Shown one piece after another: positions 44,237 to 51,610 of a stretch of DNA of 64,000 nucleotides (position 1 is the first letter of the stretch; each line of letters starts with the position of its first letter). This DNA is from Colwellia sp. D2M02. GTDB lineage: Bacteria; Pseudomonadota; Gammaproteobacteria; Enterobacterales; Alteromonadaceae. The stretch spans positions 62,001-126,000 of the forward strand of contig NZ_JAHKPW010000058.1 of assembly GCF_018860755.1 (NCBI RefSeq), read 5' to 3'. Made by a program: the position numbers and the translations under genes. The notes beneath the pieces were generated by a model. The model was not told the DNA's origin and made no database searches. It worked only from the letters and a program-made list of their open reading frames with translations.

Positions 44237-44313
44237 GGCCCCTTAGCTCAGTTGGTTAGAGCATCCGACTCATAATCGGCAGGTCCCCTGTTCAAGTCAG
44301 GGAGGGGCCACCA
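44237..44313 (+). tRNA. ileX: tRNA-Ile2, anticodon CAU (lysidine-modified)
   Basis: A 77-nt cloverleaf: acceptor GGCCCCT with AGGGGCC, D-arm AGCTCAGTTGGTTAGAGC, anticodon loop CTCATAA with CAT at 44271-44273, T-arm CCCTG/CAGGG with TTCAAGT, and an encoded CCA. The GGCCCCTTAGCTCAG start and AGGGGCCACCA end match E. coli ileX rather than elongator or initiator tRNA-Met. The C34 would be changed to lysidine by TilS to read AUA. ileX also lies just downstream of rpoD in E. coli, supporting this identity. Confidence 0.93.
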
Positions 44314-44365
44314 TTTTAATTGACCTTCTTTATAGTCCCAAATAATTAACACTATTTACCCTGCT

Positions 44366-44776
44366 TTATGTTGATGACAATAGTTGATACTGAATAGTTT
44401 TATATAACAGTCCATTGATATACACCTCCATTTCATAAGTACCTGGCTTATCACTACCCTGAGTTTTCATAAAGATCGCGCCTTTACCGTTAATTTGCAT
44501 TGTTTTTCCCATTATTTTTTCAATATCAATCTCTTCAGGGAGAATGTGTATTGAGCCAACAGTGAAGTTTTCAGTGCTATTTTTTGAGATTATTACGCCG
44601 TATAACGAGTCTTTACCTTGTGTATTAATGGGTATCGTCGTCGTTTCTTTGAAGCCGATAGGCTCACCATATTCATTGTGAAGTACTAGACCAAACTCAA
44701 GTTTATAGTCAATTTCTGTTGCCCAAGTGGGTAGTTGCATTAGGTATAGGCTGATTGCTAGTAGTAAATATTTCAT
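44366..44776 (-). CDS. Exported protein of unknown function
   Basis: A 136-residue protein with a signal peptide (residues 1-19, ending TWAT) and a beta-rich mature part without cysteine. The start EIDYKLEFGLVLHNEYGEPI and the end YEMEVYINGLLYKTIQY suggest an immunoglobulin-like beta-sandwich. I recognise no family. It lies nine bases after the DUF1194/PEP-CTERM gene on the same strand, so the two are almost certainly co-transcribed and probably act together at the cell surface. AGGAG precedes the ATG. Confidence 0.7.
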   Translation of the reverse strand: MKYLLLAISLYLMQLPTWATEIDYKLEFGLVLHNEYGEPIGFKETTTIPINTQGKDSLYGVIISKNSTENFTVGSIHILPEEIDIEKIMGKTMQINGKGAIFMKTQGSDKPGTYEMEVYINGLLYKTIQYQLLSST

Positions 44777-44785
44777 AAAATTCTC

Positions 44786-45559
44786 CTAAATAAAGCGTTT
44801 TTTGTTGAAATAAAGAACAATAAAACTGATCAGTGCTAAGTAGATGGTTTTCGGCTCAGGAATTGGGGTGATCAAGTCTCCTGGTGGTATTAAGCCTTTA
44901 ATTTCATAGGTTATTTTGGTTTCTATTGCACTTTGAAACTCGCTAAATGTTGCTGGCGCTAATAAGAAAGCGTTGTCACCGGCGACTACGCTATTGGTGT
45001 ATTGGTCAATAACTCTTTGATTGGTCGTGATAACGATGCCGTTGATTTTGTCAATACCGGCAGCTAAGGCATCAGCGCTGGCTGTACTAGGTGAGCTACC
45101 ACTGTTGTTTGTGCCATCCCCTGATACATCAATCACCTGAGATAAGCTTTCAAATCCATTGTTTTCAAATTGCGAGTAGCCATAATTTATGGCGCTACCA
45201 ATAGCGGTCATACCAGAAAAAGGTCTTGCTAGCGTGTCAATGGTTGCGGCAAAAGCGTCGCCAGTATCAGCAGAGTCTATCAGTGTCCAATCAATCATAA
45301 TTTCTTGTTGATCTCTGCCAGACCACATAATCAATTGCACGGCTATTTTACCATTAATGCCACCAATAATGGCATTTTGAACATTGTCACTTTCAAATGC
45401 AGCTTTGTAACCTTGCATTTGTAAATTGTATTCACTGTTGTCGACACTGCCTGAAATATCAATAAGTAGCTGTAACTCAACGTCAACCATTTCAATGGCG
45501 AGTACGGTCGAGCTGGCTGATAACAACAGAAGTGAGAACAGCACACTAATTTTATTCAT
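44786..45559 (-). CDS. DUF1194 (VWA-like) protein with PEP-CTERM sorting signal
   Basis: A 257-residue exported protein. The signal peptide (residues 1-21, ending VLA) is followed by a von Willebrand A-like DUF1194 domain with the MIDAS start LLIDISGSVDNSEY (D34-S38) and later TAIGSAINYGYSQF and VIDVSGDGTNNSG. The C-terminus is a PEP-CTERM signal: the tripeptide PEP at about residue 234, a hydrophobic helix, then KKR. Exosortase would cut at this signal during export. No exosortase gene is in the window. The start at 45559 has GGGAG six bases upstream; a GTG at 45574 is less likely. It is followed at once by a small exported protein. Confidence 0.88.
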   Translation of the reverse strand: MNKISVLFSLLLLSASSTVLAIEMVDVELQLLIDISGSVDNSEYNLQMQGYKAAFESDNVQNAIIGGINGKIAVQLIMWSGRDQQEIMIDWTLIDSADTGDAFAATIDTLARPFSGMTAIGSAINYGYSQFENNGFESLSQVIDVSGDGTNNSGSSPSTASADALAAGIDKINGIVITTNQRVIDQYTNSVVAGDNAFLLAPATFSEFQSAIETKITYEIKGLIPPGDLITPIPEPKTIYLALISFIVLYFNKKRFI

Positions 45560-45865
45560 GAAGCACTCCCACACAGGTTTAAATTATTATGAAGGGGGTG
45601 TTACATTTTTAATGCCAACTTTTAAAGTGCTGTTAATATTGACTTTTATTTTAATAATTACTTTTAATCTAATTTAATTTGCAAATTGCCATAGTGAGAT
45701 GTTGCAAAGTGCAACAGTTAACATGCTTGTTAGTAGGGAGATGTTGTACTTTTTACACTGTTTTTTTTCAAGGTTTTGATTTTTATTGTTATATTTTTTA
45801 TTTAGCACAGTTGGCTACTTAATTGCTTTGGTGTAAGTGAACTTTAAAACATTGAGGTAGATATT
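45560..45865. other. Divergent intergenic region with repeats
   Basis: This gap of about 305 bases separates the PEP-CTERM gene from a membrane protein gene. It contains the palindrome GTTGCAAAGTGCAAC at 45701-45715 and two copies of GAGATGTTG (45696-45704 and 45738-45746), 42 bases apart. The rest is AT-rich. No gene is apparent. Confidence 0.6.
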
Positions 45866-46693
45866 ATGAGAAGTGCTACATATCGCAAAGACAGATACTT
45901 ACATGGAAGTTCAGAAAAGAAAGGAAGAATCTATTTGATGCTCGCTTTATTTATTTTAGTGTTACTTGTTTTAACGGCTACTTTTAGTTGGAATAAAATG
46001 AGTGTACTTAACGCTAAAGTTAATTTTCACAGCGACACAATTAAGTTATACGAACAAGAATTATCGGTGCTTAGAACCATTAATCCTTACCAAGGTAGTA
46101 GTAATGAATTAGTACAAAACGCAATTAATCATTCAGATATTTTTCCTGGTTGGGTAACACGTGTTTATCCAATTCCAACCTCGAAAAATGAATTAAATCA
46201 ACAAAGTGATTTCGGCTCGTTTGTAATGAACGGTACCCAGTTTACTTTAGCTAGTCATAAAAGTTACGGCATAGAGCAACCGACCAAAAGTATGTATAGA
46301 TTAAGTGGTTTGTTACCGAGCTTAATAAAAGGGCGTCATCAAATAGGTGTTGAGTTCAATTTTGCCAATGAGGTGGAAGAAAGATCTAAAACACAAATGA
46401 CAAAAATTGGCTCGTGTTTTGCTCAAATTATTGTTAACCATAAGCGTGTGATTGATAAGCGTGTCAGTATGGCTAGTCGCTTTGAAACAACAAGAGTTGT
46501 AACAGGTGAGGTTGAGTTAGGAAGAGGGCTGTTCCCTATTGATGCGGTAATTTATTGTGACGAACGTTCAGACTTTAATGATAAAGATGTGCAAATATCA
46601 TTTTCGTTTAGAAACCCTAGCCAACAGCGTTTAACCAATAGTAGTAATGCCATATTTCATATTTATAGCCCTAAAATGGTGGCCTCACTTTAG
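45866..46693 (+). CDS. Single-pass membrane protein of unknown function
   Basis: A 275-residue protein with a basic N-terminus, one transmembrane helix (IYLMLALFILVLLVLTATFSW, about residues 26-46), a short coiled stretch and a periplasmic beta-rich domain. Two cysteines in the C-terminal half (GSCFAQI and VIYCDER) could form a disulfide. I recognise no family. GAGGT lies eleven bases before the ATG. It diverges from the PEP-CTERM gene and converges on the H-NOX-associated kinase. Position beside a PEP-CTERM protein hints at an envelope role, but this is weak evidence. Confidence 0.65.
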   Translation: MRSATYRKDRYLHGSSEKKGRIYLMLALFILVLLVLTATFSWNKMSVLNAKVNFHSDTIKLYEQELSVLRTINPYQGSSNELVQNAINHSDIFPGWVTRVYPIPTSKNELNQQSDFGSFVMNGTQFTLASHKSYGIEQPTKSMYRLSGLLPSLIKGRHQIGVEFNFANEVEERSKTQMTKIGSCFAQIIVNHKRVIDKRVSMASRFETTRVVTGEVELGRGLFPIDAVIYCDERSDFNDKDVQISFSFRNPSQQRLTNSSNAIFHIYSPKMVASL

Positions 46694-46716
46694 CTAACAA
46701 CGTTATCTAGTTTCGG

Positions 46717-48201
46717 TTAGTTAGAGTTCACTGAGACTAACGGAAATTTCAAGGTGAATGCAGTACCTTGGTTAATTTCTGAATTGGCCGTTATCGAGGC
46801 ATTATGTTTAGTTATAATGGCATAAGAAACAGACAAGCCAAGGCCGGTACCTTTACTATCTGCTTTGGTGGTATAAAAAGGCTCGAATATTCTCGTTACT
46901 GTTTCTTTTGCCATCCCCATACCATTATCTTTGACGATAATAATGGCTTCATCAGGTGTATTTAACGTCTTAATTGTGAGAATGCCTTTTTCTGGCATGG
47001 CATCAATGGCATTGATAAATAAATTAACAAATACTTGTTGCAGTTGACCGAAGTTACCGCTGATGAGTAATTTTTCACCATCGTGTTCTACTTTCACTTC
47101 ATGCTTATATTTAATTTTGTTGGCAATAATAGCAAGTGAGGTATTAATTATTGTCACTAGATCTACTGTAGAAAACTCATCGCTACCTTTTTTCGAAAAT
47201 TGCTTTAAATTTTTTACAATATCGGAAACTCGGCTAACACCATTCAAGCAAGCTTCTAATAATTCTTTGCTATCTTCTTTGAGATAAGCGAGTTCTGTTA
47301 GGTCAACACTTTTTGAGTTATTAGCGTCTACGCTCTGATTTATTATCTGCTCATATTGGCTAATATAATCCTGCAAGGTTTCTAAATTACTCGACAGGTA
47401 GCTCAACGGGTTATTTATTTCATGAGCAACCCCTGCGGCTAGTTGCCCCAAAGAAACCATTTTTTCATTATGCGTTAGTTGTTGCTGTGTTGCCCTAAGC
47501 AGTTTTAAGGTTTGTTTTAGCTTAGAATAGTTACTAGAGAGCATTGTTTCGGTAGAGCGCTTTTGTACTATGCCGGTAAATTGGTTGGCAGCAATTTTCA
47601 ACGTATGTTTAAAATCATCACTGTAACAATAGTGCTCAACATTAATAAAAATATTTTTATGGGCATCATTGTGCTGATTAACACGTAAACTTAATAACAG
47701 TGGTGCTGTCATAAATGGAAACTCTTGATGGGCATCTTCAGAGAGTATTGACCTAATCCATTTTGAATTATCTATCGGGGCTATTTTACTGAGTATTTCT
47801 TCCGTCGAAGCTTTTATTGCTAATAGAATCCAGTCATTTTGATTTTTATTAATGGCAACCGCGTTGAGTAACTTTCCCTTTTTATAATCAGCAATAACCG
47901 CTGTATCTTGACCAATTAACTGTAGTACATTTTCAACAAAGAATTTACTTAACTCTTTTATCGATTTATCTTCAATATTTTCACGGTTTAAAAACGATAA
48001 AAACTGTAATTGAATTTGCCGGATCCTTGCTGTTTCATAAGATGCTAGCAACTCCTCAGTGGCCGTAAACTGAGTACGGTTAATAGAGGCTACTTTTTCT
48101 TCAAGCATCTTTCTAGCTGTCTTCTCTCTAGCGAGCGCCTTTTGGAGTAACTCAATATGCTCTTGGGGTGAAATATTTAGGTTTCGATGTTGATCAGACA
48201 A
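46717..48201 (-). CDS. H-NOX-associated sensor histidine kinase (HnoK-like)
   Basis: A 494-residue soluble histidine kinase with no membrane helix. A coiled coil (about 10-65) leads to a GAF-like sensory region (about 68-215), then a second coiled coil and the kinase core. The phospho-acceptor is H260 in GVAHEINNPLSYL; the ATP-binding domain has NAIDAMP (N box), VKDNGMGMAKET (G1), FEPFYTTK (F box) and GTGLGLSVSYAI (G2). It overlaps the upstream H-NOX gene by 25 bases. This genomic pairing is that of HnoK, whose autophosphorylation is inhibited by NO-bound H-NOX in Shewanella and Vibrio. Likely phospho-acceptors are the two divergently encoded receiver proteins. Confidence 0.9.
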   Translation of the reverse strand: MSDQHRNLNISPQEHIELLQKALAREKTARKMLEEKVASINRTQFTATEELLASYETARIRQIQLQFLSFLNRENIEDKSIKELSKFFVENVLQLIGQDTAVIADYKKGKLLNAVAINKNQNDWILLAIKASTEEILSKIAPIDNSKWIRSILSEDAHQEFPFMTAPLLLSLRVNQHNDAHKNIFINVEHYCYSDDFKHTLKIAANQFTGIVQKRSTETMLSSNYSKLKQTLKLLRATQQQLTHNEKMVSLGQLAAGVAHEINNPLSYLSSNLETLQDYISQYEQIINQSVDANNSKSVDLTELAYLKEDSKELLEACLNGVSRVSDIVKNLKQFSKKGSDEFSTVDLVTIINTSLAIIANKIKYKHEVKVEHDGEKLLISGNFGQLQQVFVNLFINAIDAMPEKGILTIKTLNTPDEAIIIVKDNGMGMAKETVTRIFEPFYTTKADSKGTGLGLSVSYAIITKHNASITANSEINQGTAFTLKFPLVSVNSN

Positions 48202-48716
48202 TAGTCATCTCCACAGTGAACACATTTCGACTGTGATATTTGTACCGGCGTGTTGAAATGCTTAGCGGCGCCAAGAATAAGTCCTTCTGCAAAGTAACAC
48301 ATTCCCCTTTTTGATACATAACGCATCACCAAAATATTCTCTTTAGGGCTGTCATAAAAAAAAGCTGGCGTGTAAGCTGCAGGGTCGGCTTTTTTAACTT
48401 CAACATGAATAACATCATCTACCGCTTTTAGAAAATCAAATAAGTTATCAACATTGCTAATATGCTCTATGGTTAATGAAAATAGTGTTTGAAAAAAGAA
48501 ACAACCAAAACTTCGCTGAATATCATTAGCTGTGCAATCTGTTAGGTTTGCAAGCTCATCTAGTAAGGAAAATAATTCCTGATCTTCGTACGTTTCGGAG
48601 CCTAAATAAATGCCATTACTTTCTAAGGCGGTATTTTCGATAACCTGTTGCCATATATGTAAGCCATACTCTTGCTCTATGTAGGCTTCAAATCCATTAA
48701 ATACACTACCTTTCAT
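48177..48716 (-). CDS. H-NOX haem nitric-oxide sensor protein
   Basis: A 179-residue stand-alone H-NOX (HNOB) domain. It binds haem through the proximal histidine H104 in VIHVEVKK and holds the haem propionates with Y133-V-S-K-R137 (the invariant YxSxR motif). Four cysteines, C140, C165, C168 and C173, occupy the positions of the zinc site that in Shewanella H-NOX also responds to oxidation. Bacterial H-NOX proteins of this kind detect picomolar to nanomolar NO and control a partner kinase or cyclase. Here the partner kinase overlaps the 3' end. It diverges from the response regulator genes. The family assignment rests directly on these motifs. Confidence 0.95.
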   Translation of the reverse strand: MKGSVFNGFEAYIEQEYGLHIWQQVIENTALESNGIYLGSETYEDQELFSLLDELANLTDCTANDIQRSFGCFFFQTLFSLTIEHISNVDNLFDFLKAVDDVIHVEVKKADPAAYTPAFFYDSPKENILVMRYVSKRGMCYFAEGLILGAAKHFNTPVQISQSKCVHCGDDYCLINIET

Positions 48717-48872
48717 CTTAAAATTCCGTCTATTTTTAAATAGGTTATACTCATTAATGTAGCATAAATAATAATAAGGGTGCTAAGAGATATTTAATTA
48801 TAATCTCGTGGTTGTTTTCACGGGTAATACCGAACAATTGATGAGTAATAGTACTAAGGGTAAGGAGATATA

Positions 48873-50144
48873 ATGCAAGCAAAGTTAATGATAGTGGACG
48901 ATGAGCCTGAAGTATTAAAGGCACTTCAACGCTTTTTAAAAAGACACTTTGAATTACATTTGTTTTCTGATGCTATATCTGCGTTAGCATTTTTAGAACA
49001 CACCCATTGCCACTTAATTCTTTCTGACATGCGACTACCCCAGATGAGTGGTGCAGAGTTCCTTGCTCAGGCAAGTAAAATATCGCCAGCGAGTAAGAAA
49101 GTAGTATTAACGGGTCATGCGGATATTGATGAAGCAAAAGCGGTGGTTAATAACGCTAATATTTCACGATACTTTACTAAACCTTGGCAAAACCAAGAGT
49201 TATTATCAGGGCTGTCTGAGTTAGTCGCTCTTTATAATCAAGAGCAAAAGCATAAAAGAGCGGTGAGTGCATTACGTGGCTCTAATGTACAACTGAGCAT
49301 GACCAAGAAGGTCATGAATAATACTATTCAACACATGCTTGATGAGCATCTTGAAACGAATAAAAACGTTGAAAAACTTGCGCACTTTAACAATGAATTA
49401 ACGGGCTTTTCTGCTAGGTTAATTAACCTTTTAGTTGAAGATAGTACAGGGCACAACTACCGCATTGCACAGCAGGCTAAAATGATTGCTAAAGCGCTAG
49501 AATTGAGCGACCAAGAGCAAGAGGGTGTTTATTTAGCTGGGCTTTATTATGCTGTAGGTGTTATTGGCTTGTCTGATGAGATAAAACACCTCAATAGAAG
49601 TCAAATGACCTACACTCAAAAGCAACAGTGGTTATCGGTACCAGAGTTAAGCGCTGAAATATTAGCTGACATGGAATTACTGCAACCTGCGGCTACTATT
49701 GTGAAGCACCTGTTTGAGCATGTTGATGGCTCAGGTTATCCCGATAAGCTACAAGGTGAACTTATTCCTATGGGATCAAAAATATTAGCGTTAGTCATTT
49801 ATTACGACCATATGCTTATGGGGAAAATATATCCTTACATTCCAGCGCAAGAAGAGGCATTTATTAAGCTCAAATCTCTGGTAGGTAAGGTATTCGAGCA
49901 TAAGGTTTTTAGTGCCTTTGTTAAGTTATTGACAACACCAAACCATGAAACCTTCGAATTTGCTATTAGCGTAGATAAAATAGGGGCGGGGATGACGGTT
50001 AGTCAAGATTTATTCAATCATAACAAACAAAAACTAATCGCCAAGAACGTGGTGCTAACGCAAGCGATGATTGATGGATTAAAGCACTATCAAGAAGTCA
50101 GGGCAACGCCTGTTATTGCCTATGTTACCTGTGTTCATCAATAA
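48873..50144 (+). CDS. Response regulator with degenerate HD-GYP domain (HnoD-like)
   Basis: A 423-residue protein. The receiver domain (about 1-120) has acidic residues VDDEP and the phosphorylation site D52 in LSDMRLPQMSG. A helical linker leads to an HD-GYP-like domain (about 180-380). The catalytic residues are missing: the HD pair position reads YYAVGVIGL, and the expected HHExxDGSGYP reads LFEHVDGSGYP. It therefore should not hydrolyse cyclic di-GMP. In Shewanella the degenerate HD-GYP protein HnoD is an allosteric inhibitor of a cyclic di-GMP phosphodiesterase and is phosphorylated by HnoK. This protein has the same design and context. AAGGAGATATA precedes the ATG. Confidence 0.87.
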   Translation: MQAKLMIVDDEPEVLKALQRFLKRHFELHLFSDAISALAFLEHTHCHLILSDMRLPQMSGAEFLAQASKISPASKKVVLTGHADIDEAKAVVNNANISRYFTKPWQNQELLSGLSELVALYNQEQKHKRAVSALRGSNVQLSMTKKVMNNTIQHMLDEHLETNKNVEKLAHFNNELTGFSARLINLLVEDSTGHNYRIAQQAKMIAKALELSDQEQEGVYLAGLYYAVGVIGLSDEIKHLNRSQMTYTQKQQWLSVPELSAEILADMELLQPAATIVKHLFEHVDGSGYPDKLQGELIPMGSKILALVIYYDHMLMGKIYPYIPAQEEAFIKLKSLVGKVFEHKVFSAFVKLLTTPNHETFEFAISVDKIGAGMTVSQDLFNHNKQKLIAKNVVLTQAMIDGLKHYQEVRATPVIAYVTCVHQ

Positions 50145-50160
50145 AGAGTTCGGTGTCAAT

Positions 50161-51516
50161 ATGAATGATAATTTACCTGTTGTTGTGCTAGTAGATGATG
50201 AGGTCGAAATTCTTAATGCCTTAAAAAGGGTGATTAGAAAGTTTGAATGTAATTTAGTTATCTTTAGCGATCCAACCGAAGCACTAAGCTTTATTCAAGA
50301 CAATGAAGTTACCATTATTTGCTCTGATCAACGTATGCCTAAACTTTCCGGAAGGGAATTACTAGAAGCCACTATGGTGGCGTGGCCAAGTAGCCAGCGT
50401 ATTATGCTCAGTGCGTATCAAGACTTTGATAATATTGCTCAAGGTTTTAATGACGGTACTATTCAGCGTTTTATAGCCAAACCGTGGAATAATAAAGAGC
50501 TTGAGGCGGTTTTTACCCAAGTGCTGGGTGTTAGCGATAACTCATCATCCAAGCCATTTGGTAATATGATTGGTATGAGTGAGGCCATGCTGGAGCTGTT
50601 TCGATTAATAAAAGCAGCAGCAGGCGCTAATGTGCCAATATTTATTCATGGTGAAACCGGTACTGGTAAAGAACTAGTCGCGCAGGCTTGTCACACTTAT
50701 AGTCATCGGGCTGCCGAGCCATTTGTGGCATTAAATTGTGCTAATTTATCTGAACATTTAATTGAGTCACAACTATTTGGTCATAAAAAAGGTGCATTTA
50801 CAGGGGCGATTAAAGATCAGTCGGGTTATTTTGCTCATGCAGCAGGTGGTACTATTTTTCTCGACGAAATAACGACTTTACCCCTAAATTTACAAGCTAA
50901 ACTGTTAAGAGTCATTCAAGAGCGTGAATACTTACCTGTGGGCGCGAGTCGTCCTTTGCCGTTTGATGTGCAGGTGGTTTCTGCCTCATCGACTAGCCTA
51001 TCTGATGCAGTTGAAAAGCGTGAATTCAGAGAAGATCTTTATTATCGCTTAGCCGTAATTCAGCTGAAAATCCCCAAGTTATCTGATCGTGGTGATGATG
51101 TTGTCGTTATTGCTCAGCATTTTCTTACTAAATACGCTAGCTTGCATAGTAAAGACTTTATCGGACTTGCAGATGATGCAATTAGCTATATTAAAAGCTT
51201 TTCTTGGCCAGGCAATGTTAGGCAATTAGAAAATTTACTACACGGTGTTATTATTTTAAATCAAGGTAAATTAATAACCAAAGCAATGTTATTAAAGAAT
51301 ATGGATGAACACCTTTATCAATTAGTGAGTATACAAGAAACTGATTTAGCGCCATTACTTACATCAGTAACAACAGATGATATTAAGCCGCTAGCTGAAG
51401 TGGAAAAGCAATTGATTTTATCAGCTATAGCGAAATGTGATGGTAATATTGTTCAAGCATCTAAACTATTAGAAATTAATCCTTCTACTATCTACCGGAA
51501 AATGAGTAAATGGTAA
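50161..51516 (+). CDS. Sigma-54-dependent response regulator (NtrC family)
   Basis: A 451-residue activator with receiver (about 1-120, phospho-acceptor D56 in CSDQRMP), AAA+ sigma-54-interaction domain (Walker A GETGTGKE at 164-171, GAFTGA at 211-216, Walker B GGTIFLDEI) and a C-terminal Fis-type helix-turn-helix (GNIVQASKLLEINPSTIYRK). The intact GAFTGA loop means that it should activate sigma-54 RNA polymerase. I place the start at 50161; an in-frame ATG at 50116 lies inside the upstream gene. The gene follows the degenerate HD-GYP protein after 16 bases and is probably phosphorylated by the H-NOX kinase. It takes the place that HnoC occupies in Shewanella. Confidence 0.9.
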   Translation: MNDNLPVVVLVDDEVEILNALKRVIRKFECNLVIFSDPTEALSFIQDNEVTIICSDQRMPKLSGRELLEATMVAWPSSQRIMLSAYQDFDNIAQGFNDGTIQRFIAKPWNNKELEAVFTQVLGVSDNSSSKPFGNMIGMSEAMLELFRLIKAAAGANVPIFIHGETGTGKELVAQACHTYSHRAAEPFVALNCANLSEHLIESQLFGHKKGAFTGAIKDQSGYFAHAAGGTIFLDEITTLPLNLQAKLLRVIQEREYLPVGASRPLPFDVQVVSASSTSLSDAVEKREFREDLYYRLAVIQLKIPKLSDRGDDVVVIAQHFLTKYASLHSKDFIGLADDAISYIKSFSWPGNVRQLENLLHGVIILNQGKLITKAMLLKNMDEHLYQLVSIQETDLAPLLTSVTTDDIKPLAEVEKQLILSAIAKCDGNIVQASKLLEINPSTIYRKMSKW

Positions 51517-51610
51517 GTAATTAGAGAATTATCACAAGTAGTAATGTGTTATCTTTCGGTTATTCGCGCATAACATAAGAAAATAAATTCTGGAGAGGGA
51601 ATCTAAATAC

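Noticed and set aside
44237-44313. The CAU tRNA as elongator tRNA-Met
   Set aside because: Acceptor and T-arm sequences follow tRNA-Ile2 (GGCCCCT/AGGGGCC) and the position after rpoD matches ileX; elongator tRNA-Met has a different acceptor stem.
48717-48872. A sigma-54 promoter between the H-NOX and receiver genes
   Set aside because: TGGTTG and CACGG fragments occur, but no TGGCAC-N5-TTGCA match with proper spacing is present.
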